Part shown: in pieces, positions 1-7,798 of the stretch | Numbering within the stretch: position 1 is the stretch's first letter | Layout: each line of letters begins with the position of its first letter | DNA from: Smittium mucronatum | Taxonomy: Eukaryota; Kickxellomycota; Harpellomycetes; Harpellales; Legeriomycetaceae | DNA: 13,462 nucleotides | Assembly (NCBI GenBank): GCA_001953115.1 | Contig: LSSL01003215.1 | Span: forward strand, 1-13,462 | Direction of reading: 5' to 3' | The notes under the pieces: model-generated | What the model was told of the DNA's origin: nothing | The model's input: only the letters and a program-made list of their open reading frames with translations | The model's database searches: none | Position numbers and translations under genes: made by a program

Positions 1-154
1 GTATTAGTATTAGTATTAGTATTAGTATTAGTATTAGTATTAGTATTAGTATTAGTATTAGTATTAGTATTAGTATTAGTATTAGTATTAGTATTAGTAT
101 TAGTATTAGTATTAGTATTAGTATTAGTATTAGTATTAGTATTAGTATTAGTAT
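1..154. repeat. Perfect (GTATTA)n hexanucleotide array
   Basis: Twenty-five uninterrupted copies of GTATTA fill positions 1-150, followed by a partial copy GTAT. No copy carries a substitution, so the array is either young or kept uniform. It begins at the first base of the window, so its true length is unknown. The opposite strand reads TAATAC and has no G, which argues against an ordinary left-end telomere. Confidence 0.98.
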
Positions 155-1114
155 GGCATTTTTTTTTTATAATTTCTATTTGAATGGATAAATTTTTAAC
201 CTTGAAATGGTACTCGTAAAAATGGAATATTATCGATTTCGGTTTTTAACTACTCGAAAAACATGAGAAATTCAGACTCGAAAAAATCAGAAGAAGTTGC
301 TTTTTATAATTTTTTTAAATAAATAAAATTTCATCATTGATCCTATGTTTAGGTAAAAAAAAAATTAATAAAACTTGTAATTTTTTCGAAAAAACCCAAG
401 AAATTTCATGAAATTTTAAAGCGAAATTTTAATGATAAAATAATATTTTTTGTCTATTTTATTACATATTTATTATATATTTGGTTTATTTCAGGATGAA
501 ATTTTAATTTAAATGTTTTTTGTATAAATTTCATATTTTTAAATTTATTAAATCACCCTAGTTACTACTCAAATAATTGAATTAAAATAACACATGATTA
601 GGTGCCATGACTATTTGCAACTAACATTTTGTCTGCATACTCTACCTAATATTTTAAATGATTAATTTTGTATTGGAAAACGAAATTTATGTATTTCTTA
701 TAATTATGCATCAAAAAACTTGAATATCAATTATTTTTATTTATTGGTAAAAAATCATACAAAATTTTCAGTATGTGAATTGAAAGTAAATCAATAGTCC
801 TGACTCCCATGGTTAGTATAAAGAATACAAAAAAATAAATATTTAAAAGTAACAGTAGTGGCGTTCATAATATAAAAAAATCACAATCAGAACTAAAATT
901 TAAATTTAAATATTAGACGTATTTTAAAAGTTTTGGGATAATCAATATAAAAATTAGATTCAACTGCATTTCAAAAATTAGCAATCGTAACAACAGCCAT
1001 TGAAATGAAAATTAAAAACGCAGCAGCTTTCGCAATAATAATCACAATTTTTTCTGGTTAATACATTTTATTTTTAAATTTAATAGTTATAGAATTTTTT
1101 TCACATTTTTTATT

Positions 1115-1228
1115 TATTTAAAATTTCTTCAATTTATTGATATTATTTTATTTTCTAAATCTCATTTTATGTATTTAAAATTTCTACAATTTAATGTTAT
1201 TATTTTATTTTCTAAATCTTCTTTTATT
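1115..1228. repeat. 57-base tandem duplication
   Basis: Two adjacent 57-base units, 1115-1171 and 1172-1228, match at 51 of 57 positions by hand alignment. Both begin TATTTAAAATTTCT and share the block ATTTTATTTTCTAAATCT. The substitutions are scattered, which suggests an older duplication, probably by slippage or unequal exchange. No coding role is visible. Confidence 0.85.
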
Positions 1229-3126
1229 TATTTTTCCTCGATAAAATTTTTCGGTATCTATTATTATAATCAGATTCTTATGTATAAATATTATTTCATC
1301 AAATAAGTTTTAGTTGAGTTTCCTGTTTATTATAATTCAATGGGTTATATTTGATATGCAGTACAATTTCACCTGTTTTATTTTTGATTTTACTTGTCCC
1401 CAACAATTAATATAAATAATTAACCACCCATAATTCATGTTACATCCACTTGGATTTTCGAATCACATAAAAATGTATATCATCTACTTAAAAATCAAAA
1501 TCACGTAAAAAAAATTAATAACACTTATACTCCACAGCCACTAAAAAAAACGTAACTAATAGAGTTTTTCAATCACTTAAAAAATTTAGTTTAGAAAAAG
1601 TATTAGGTCAAGAGATTTTTTTTCTATTAATTTATCCTTGATTTCAGGACTATTGATCTACTGAAACCTTCGATTAATATTTTTTCTAATTATTTCATAG
1701 AATAATATTTTCACTAATAAAAATTTTCTATCTCTTAAAGATGCAAATTTAAATTTAAGAATTATTTTCTGAATTTTGGTGGTCAAAAATTAAGCGAAAT
1801 ATCAAGTATGTAATTGGTAGTAGATGAATATATCCTTCACTTTTACCCTTCACCAGTTTCCTCATTTCTTAACTCAACATTTTCAGGGTTTGAACTACTA
1901 AATAACCCCTATTTATTTGTAAAAAAATTTCAATTGGCATAAATTCCTTATATACTCAGTGGTATGCAAATATTATAAATCTAATGAAAACATTGAAAAA
2001 AAAACATAATTTGTTTTTGCACCATCAGACTCTAAAGGGTTAATAAATTCATATAATATGTATTTTATATTCTAGTTTTATTTTGATATAGAAGTGTCAC
2101 AATAAATATTAAACCATTTTCTGATATATTAATTTAATTAAGACAAACTATTAAACCTCTATGGACACACAGAATGCCAAAAATACTCACCATTTCCTTT
2201 ATGGATTGTGATATTTTTTTTTCTTTGGCAGAATAGGAATGCGCTAAAAAAAATTAGATTTATAAAATATTAAAGCAATTAATACATTCTAACTGGTCTT
2301 AATTTTTTTTTTATAAAATTTTCTTGATAACATTCCCAGCTTTTTTAAAAATTTTACCAGTGTTAAAATAAATAAAAATGGCAAATTCTAATTTATTTTT
2401 AAAATGAAGTTATTTTTTCGTAAGGATAAATATTATATCCGCTATAAAATAAAAACAAATGAAATTTTTTGTTTTTGTTTTTCAGATATAAAAATATCAA
2501 TTACTGATGATAGCCACATATATTCCCAATTAATTTTTAAAAAAAGTTCATTTTGCTGTAAATATTTTTTCAAAATTGTTAAAAACATTCTTTTCTAGTT
2601 TTTATCATACAACCAAATAAAGATATAAACAAAATTAGGATTTAAAATCTTTTCTTACAAGTATACTAATTATTAGAATGTTTTGCGTAGTTAATTTTAT
2701 AGTAGAATATAATGAAACATACCAAAGATTCTCGATAATTTCATTTAATTTATGTTGGTTGATTCGGAGAATAATAAAAAAAGCTTAGCCTTTCCCCTTT
2801 CAATTTCTTATATATATACCTTTTTATTTGAGTTTTTTTTTTAACTTCATAAGGCTTTGCTTGGGAGATTGTGATGTATCCGATATAAACTAAAGCTTTT
2901 TCGAAATTTTTTATGAAATATTTATTCAAATACGCGAGTATCTTATTTTTTGTTTTCGAATCAACGAGACTTGAGTTTCTTCCATAGGTGAAATTTTTTT
3001 TTTATAAAAAAACCCCTTTTTGAAAGCAATGTGCCTTTTAAACATCCCCAAAAATAATCTTGTTTTTGTAGACAATTAGCTTATAAAAAAATAAAATAGA
3101 TAAACTACTGATCCCTTTAAATTACG

Positions 3127-3160
3127 TTTTTAATTATTAATTGTTTTTTAATTATTAATT
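3127..3160. repeat. 18-base-period tandem duplication
   Basis: The 16-mer TTTTTAATTATTAATT occurs at 3127-3142 and again at 3145-3160, with a two-base spacer. Pure A/T content makes this a probable slippage product. Confidence 0.8.
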
Positions 3161-3403
3161 CATTTTTTTTCACTGGAAATTTTTTTAAAGCCAATAAACG
3201 TCTTTTTGTATTAAAGTTATTTTAATAAATTATCAAGCTGATATCATGATTTTGAAGCATGAAAAAAGTATTTCCATAGTACTTTGTTAATCTCGCTTCT
3301 TATTGTTTGTGGATATGTTATATGAATTTTCTATGAGTTGAAAGAACCCATGGTTACTATCAAATAGCTTTTATCTCCACAGTTCCCCACTAAATCGTTG
3401 ATA

Positions 3404-3460
3404 GATTAGCGATATCTTTTTTATATCTATATCATGGAATTTTATTGGATTAGCGATATC
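3404..3460. repeat. Direct repeat of GATTAGCGATATC
   Basis: The 13-mer GATTAGCGATATC occurs exactly at 3404-3416 and 3448-3460, with starts 44 bases apart. Each copy contains the palindrome GATATC. The CG within an otherwise A/T stretch makes chance recurrence less likely than for pure A/T words. The copies lie about 540-590 bases upstream of the HMG-CoA lyase start codon, so a role as paired protein-binding sites is possible but unproven. Confidence 0.55.
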
Positions 3461-3594
3461 CCCTTTATTTTTGTAGAACCTAACTTCAACTGGGTCCCAA
3501 TTTATTGGTAATTATTTGAGGCACGGTTTGTAATTTTGACATTATAGTTTCTATTGGTTTATATCATATGAACTGGTACCTGGATTGGATGAAT

Positions 3595-3607
3595 GGGTAC
3601 TGTACCC
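3595..3607. promoter_or_regulatory. Perfect palindrome GGGTACTGTACCC
   Basis: Two six-base arms, GGGTAC and GTACCC, surround a single T about 390 bases upstream of the lyase start codon. This is the geometry of a binding site for a dimeric transcription factor. A related GGTACC lies just upstream at 3576-3581. No factor can be named from the sequence. Confidence 0.4.
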
Positions 3608-3625
3608 ACAAAGATAATCAATTTA

Positions 3626-3637
3626 GGGGGGGGGGGG
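3626..3637. repeat. Run of 12 G
   Basis: An uninterrupted run of 12 G, striking in AT-rich DNA, lies near the left border of the gene-bearing segment. A run of 11 C at 10431-10441 sits near the right border. Such tracts can exclude nucleosomes or form unusual structures, and they are also prone to length errors in sequencing. Confidence 0.9.
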
Positions 3638-3995
3638 TTTCTAATAATGGCCCATGCGGTGAACTTCAGTTTCGCAGCGAATGATAACCCCGTTATTCTA
3701 CAACATAAGACGGAATAAATGGGGTTTCAAATCCACCTGACTTTTAACAGCACCAGCCAATTGTTAGGAAAAGCAGTGTTGTTCATCCATGAGACTTGTG
3801 AGTGGCCATTCCCCCAGAGTTGGGAAATGGAGACAAAGAGACATGTTTTTTTTTTGAGGGGAAAAGGAAATAGCGGAAACCGGAAGAATTCCAAAAGTAT
3901 TTTTACGGCAGCGAGGGGGATTAAAAAGTACAGAGTGAAAATGTAGTTGTTCAAATACTTGCGAATATCTCTTATCTGTAAATATTTTCTCAACC

Positions 3996-5400
3996 ATGAA
4001 TTTTTCTCTAAAAACCATACCAAAGCTCGGTGCTATCGCTGCCCGGTTATCAGCTCGTCCACTTTCCACTGCAGCACAGGTAAGTCTTCAATTTCACTCA
4101 AGGCATCTTGTTCTCATGATTTTCTTGGATGCTCTATATAATAAACACATTCAATTTGGTTTTTGTTTTTTTTTTTTTTTGCAGAATAACGGTTTCATAA
4201 AAATAGTCGAGGTTGGGCCGAGGGATGGGTTACAAAACGAAAGTAAAATCGTTTCTTTTGAAACAAAATTGGAGCTGATTAACTTACTCACCAATTGCGG
4301 TCTTCCAGTTATAGAGGCTGCATCTTTCGTATCTCCTAAATGGGTTCCTCAGGTTAGATTTCCGCGCTAATCCTAAAAGTCTTCCTCTCCTAATTATCTT
4401 ACTTCCGTCATTTCCTATATTCTCTGAGGAACTTTGATGCCTATATTCTTTAAAATATCTTACTTTTTAAATAATTTAGATGGCTGATTCCTCAAATATT
4501 ATTAAAAGTTTAAATCAATCACATCCAACCAAATATACTAGTCTTGTACCGAACCAGAGGGGTCTCGAAATGGCACATAAGGCTGGTGCCAAAGAAATCG
4601 CTATTTTTGGTGCTGCCTCTGAAACCTTCAGTCGCAAAAACATTAACTGTTCAATAGATGAAAGTTTTGAAAAGTTTGAAATGGTCGTTAAACAAGCGAA
4701 GGATTTTGGGATGTCTGTAAGAGGATACGTTAGTTGTGTCGTTGCTTGTCCCTATGAAGGGAAAATAAGTAGTGATGTTGTTGCTGATATATCTGCTAGG
4801 ATGTTTGACTTGGGCTGTTACGAAATCTCTTTAGGCGATACTATTGGAGTGGCTACTCCAGGTAATAACTTTAAATTCTCAATTTCTACTACCTACTTAT
4901 CCACCCTCCTTCCCCTATACCGAAACCTCTCCCTCCCTCCCTTTTTTTCCCATCCTACACTCCTCTTTATTAGACGCTAAATATTCCACATCCCCCATAC
5001 CATAAACTAACTTTCTTATATATAACGTGTTTATTTAGAGGAATCAAGAAATTTGATTAGAAAAGTGTCTACCCACATTCCTGTTGAGAATCTGGCAGTA
5101 CATTTCCACGATACTTACGGCCAGGCAATTGCAAATATTTATGCATCCATACAAGAAGGAATCCGAACCGTTGACTCTTCAGTCGCTGGTTTAGGCGGAT
5201 GTCCCTATGCTGTTGGGGCGAGCGGGAACGTAGCCACTGAAGATGTAGTTTACCTAGCACATGGCTTAGGTTTTCTCACCGGAGTAAACTTGGAAAAATT
5301 GGTAAGAACCGGGTCATGGATATCTGAAGAGTTAGGTAGACCCTATGGCTCCAAAGCCGGTCAAGCCGTTCTAGCCAAAATCACATCAAATGATTATTAG
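3996..5400 (+). CDS. HMGCL: Hydroxymethylglutaryl-CoA lyase, mitochondrial (4 exons)
   Basis: This enzyme cleaves HMG-CoA to acetyl-CoA and acetoacetate, the last step of leucine breakdown and of ketone-body synthesis, in the mitochondrial matrix. Exons are 3996-4079, 4185-4352, 4480-4861 and 5039-5400; all introns are GT-AG, and the first has a long T tract before GCAG. The 331-residue product is close to the human length of 325. Residues 1-28 form a basic leader without acidic residues. The TIM-barrel lyase domain follows, with [10 protein letters not shown] (Arg41, Asp42), Glu72, LGDTIG (Asp204), the metal-binding HFHDTYGQ (His233, His235), the catalytic loop GLGGCPYA (Cys266) and GASGN (Asn275). 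These fall at the same numbers as in the human enzyme, which supports the exon model. The ATG has A at -3. The C-terminus NDY lacks the peroxisomal CKL seen in human. Residue 212, at the third splice junction, is Glu where human has Gly. The gene converges on ERCC1. Confidence 0.96.
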
Positions 5401-5537
5401 TCTTCTGAACTCCATCCAGCTCTTCCAGTTTGCACCTCTATGCATTCGTTTTTATTAAAAATATCCTTTCCTGCATCTTGATATTTTCACCTACTTTCTT
5501 TCTTTCCTTATTTCAAAGACTGTGTTTTTTTTTGTGC

Positions 5538-5547
5538 TTTATTTATT
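5538..5547 (-). terminator. Candidate poly(A) signal of the ERCC1 homologue
   Basis: The minus strand reads AATAAATAAA, two overlapping AATAAA hexamers, about 260 bases after the ERCC1 stop codon. A further minus-strand AATAAA lies at 5451-5456. Chance occurrence is likely at this base composition. Confidence 0.3.
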
Positions 5548-5571
5548 TGAGTAAATAGTATGTATTAATCA

Positions 5572-5577
5572 AATAAA
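5572..5577 (+). terminator. Candidate poly(A) signal of the HMG-CoA lyase gene
   Basis: AATAAA lies 172 bases after the lyase stop codon in an A/T-rich 3' region. The hexamer is common by chance in DNA of this composition, so position is the main support. Confidence 0.35.
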
Positions 5578-5807
5578 ATTTAAATTTTCTGTGGATGAAA
5601 GAGTATTGGAATGTCACGACAAAAAAAAAAGAGGAATGAACCAAGCTATTTTTAATCAAATCATTATTCGATTGGAAATTTTCTGGTATGAGTCAAGATT
5701 TATACAATGAATATTTGTGCCTTTTATGAAATTTTAAACATAGTCCCTAAAATATCTAATTAGAGCAAGACCATTTCAACCAGAACTTTGATGGTTGTAG
5801 CATACGC

Positions 5808-7444
5808 CTAGATGGCAGAGTTATCAGTTTCTTTACTGACAATAAAGTTTTCATTGAACGCTTCAAACAATCTGGAAGCCTATAAACCAAATATTAGCAG
5901 TGAGAAGTTGTTTAAATTTTTGACAAGGAAAAAAAAAAGAATGATTTAGATGAGTACTTTTTGATCACCAAATCCAGGCAAAAGAGCTAATTCCTTCAAG
6001 GATGAGTTTGCCATTTTGCGGAATGACTAGGGTAAATAAATAATCGAGTACGAATGAGAAAAATGTATTAAAAAAAAAAGGTTATGATAATGCCAGTTTT
6101 GGTGTTTATGCAAAAGAGAAATAACTTACACCAACATTTGATGCTAGTGTTAAGGCATCCGTCTTATTAACCGAGCGGACTTGTGAAAGAGTATTAACCA
6201 GTCTCGGCATATACTCTGGCTCAATCCTTCCCATAATCTGGTCGGGAGACTTGTTTTCAAATGCTTTGAAGGTTTCCAAATATTTCCCTGCTTCTTGAAT
6301 AGACCACGCTAGAATCATAACAAATCGGCTATATACGGTGGCCTTTGTTATCTCCCTTATTATTTGATGATAGTCTTCCTAACATACATAAAAAAAAGGC
6401 CATTATTCAACCATAGTTACTATGCTATATATCTACTTTTACTTTTAAAGAAATTTTTTTTTTTCATAAATAATAAAAGCTGCCTTATTAAAAATACATA
6501 ATTATGATTTTTGAATCAAAACTTGAGCCAATATTAATGCAGTAACAACTGTTACAGATTTATATATAAACAAAAGAGTTACTAAAATCCACCTACCACA
6601 TCAATTAGGACCAGCAAAATTCTTAAATTAAAGTTATTCCCCAATTTCTTTATCCGGTCAAATATATAATCAGGATATAGCTTATAGTACTTTAGACTGG
6701 CATAGGTCCATATTTTTGGCAAAAAGGTATATCCAGTAAGGTTATTAAAGGCTTTGAAATTAATTTATCTATTGAAAAAGGCAGTTGTGTATGATAATAT
6801 TAATATAAAGATACCTCAAATACAGCACACACGAAGTTTGACCGACTATATAATCTGGAACTATGTCATCAAACTCCCAAGCAACGTTATGAATGGCCTT
6901 TAGTATCGGATTGTCTCTCTTTAAATACATCATAGTATAATTTTATGACTTTTTTTATCATATTTTTTTTATCGATAAAATATGTTCAATGTTATTGTTA
7001 AAGCATACCTGTACAGGATTCACAATTATATTACTTTGATTATGGATTTTTCTTTTAGGGACTTCTTTTTCGATATCTGGTCTCAGCAAAGAGGCATCTT
7101 TTTGAGCGATTCCTTCTTTTAACAGATTCTTATTGTTTTGTTTTTGATTATTTATTAAAGGTTGACTCAATTTCTCTTGAGAATTAGTGTTTTTCTGAAT
7201 GAGCTCATTTCCTGTACTTAAAACTGTATGAATGAATAAACATCAGTTTTTTTTAATACAAACTCATCCAAATGCACGCAATTTAAATCGTTTACTGCAT
7301 ATTTATTTAAATTCTATTTCTATAGATCTCACTAGTTGAAAATATACTAGCAAAGCAAGCTAATATATTAATAAAGTGCTTACTAGAGTCCAATTCACTC
7401 TCGTCGAAATCGTCCAAACCTATTTCTAGCTCTTTCTCTGCCAT
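5808..7444 (-). CDS. ERCC1: DNA repair protein ERCC1/Rad10 homologue (7 exons)
   Basis: ERCC1 (Rad10, Swi10) is the non-catalytic partner of the XPF/Rad1 nuclease, which cuts 5' of lesions in nucleotide excision repair and acts in crosslink repair and single-strand annealing in the nucleus. In coding order the exons are 7444-7384, 7223-7009, 6918-6815, 6696-6597, 6378-6130, 6026-5958 and 5879-5808. All junctions are GT-AG, phases agree, and the product is 289 residues (human 297). Residues 1-84 are a polar, acidic, probably disordered N-terminus. The central domain (about 85-210) starts NIIVNPVQ, RDNPILK and continues VAWEF, PDYIVGQ, YPDYIFDRI and LILIDV-like text, then ILAWS and AGKYLETFKAFE. 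SVNKTDA (229-235) opens the tandem helix-hairpin-helix region, which includes LPGFGDQK and ASRLFEAF. NENF (275-278) aligns with the human HEPF that docks into XPF. As in the family, the XPF nuclease motif (ERK) is absent. The last intron has a weak donor, GTACTC. Confidence 0.93.
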
Positions 7445-7798
7445 ATCAACTTGCTTTAATATGAAACCAAAACCAGCTAAGCATCTGTGCGGAAAAATAC
7501 TTAGCTCTAATTTCCCTTTTTTTTGTTTGTAGTTTACTAAAAATATATTGGATAAGCCATCTAAATTAGATCTAATATATTCGCTGGCTGGATCCAATAT
7601 ATTATACTTTAGACGAATAGTATAGTGCGTATGGCCAAGAAATCGAAAAGTAAAACATTTCGATCCGAAAATTTTTTTTGTAGTCGAATGCACTAAATGA
7701 TATCGGTTATATTATTAAATATAATTAGAATGTAGTTCGAGAAACAAGTATCTTATATACATAGTACTGAAGCCATCAAGGATAATTCTAGTACCACG
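7445..7798. promoter_or_regulatory. Divergent 5' region between ERCC1 and the helicase
   Basis: The start codons of the minus-strand ERCC1 homologue and the plus-strand helicase lie 354 bases apart, so both promoters must fit here unless further upstream exons exist. A TATA-like TTATATAC lies about 40 bases before the helicase ATG, and that ATG has A at -3. The ERCC1 side is unusual: the minus strand from 7693 to 7445 is open in frame with the ERCC1 start for 83 codons but contains no ATG. It may be a 5' leader or part of an upstream exon. Confidence 0.5.

Larger units (their letters stand above)
155..3480. other. AT-rich gene-poor flank
   Basis: About 3.3 kb of very AT-rich sequence with many A and T homopolymer runs and stops in all frames. 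The only open frame above 60 codons (2404-2598, plus) is composed of Lys, Ile, Phe, Tyr and Asn, as expected from AT-rich noise, and shows no motif. I see no tRNA, rRNA or recognisable spliced exon. The structure I can point to is two small tandem duplications (1115-1228 and 3127-3160) and a duplicated 13-mer near 3404-3460. It is probably intergenic or decayed repeat sequence. Confidence 0.6.
3481..3995 (+). promoter_or_regulatory. 5' region of the HMG-CoA lyase gene
   Basis: Half a kilobase upstream of the lyase is visibly richer in G and C than the flank. It holds the palindrome at 3595-3607, the G run at 3626-3637, and overlapping open frames on both strands between 3719 and 4069. None of those frames resembles a known protein, and their overlap in several frames suggests they exist because stops are rarer in GC-richer sequence. 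An ATG-started 75-codon frame (3719-3946) ends 50 bases before the lyase ATG and would be an upstream ORF if transcribed. The promoter assignment rests on position only. Confidence 0.45.
5408..5807. other. Shared 3' region of two convergent genes
   Basis: The stop codons of the lyase (plus) and the ERCC1 homologue (minus) face each other across about 400 bases. The stretch is T-rich and has no open frame or RNA gene that I can see. Candidate poly(A) signals from the two strands lie within 40 bases of each other near 5538-5577, so the two messages probably overlap at their 3' ends. Confidence 0.6.

Noticed and set aside
1..154. Telomere at the left end
   Set aside because: The strand that would form the 3' overhang reads TAATAC, with no G, and the unit is not a known telomere repeat; a simple satellite fits better.
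2404..2598. 64-codon open frame in the left flank
   Set aside because: Its composition is dominated by Lys, Ile, Phe, Tyr and Asn, as expected from AT-rich DNA, with no motif or splice context.
3727..4069. Two minus-strand open frames opposite the lyase 5' region
   Set aside because: They overlap each other and lyase exon 1 in different frames and resemble nothing known; they reflect fewer stops in GC-richer sequence.
3947..4141. Plus-strand frame overlapping lyase exon 1
   Set aside because: It is a shadow of exon 1 that runs into the first intron.
5069..5260. Minus-strand frame inside lyase exon 4
   Set aside because: It lies opposite the conserved catalytic region of the lyase and has no merit of its own.
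7445..7693. RNase P subunit (Rpp14/Pop5-like) identity for the ATG-less frame
   Set aside because: The resemblance in residue pattern is vague and no downstream part of such a protein was found.
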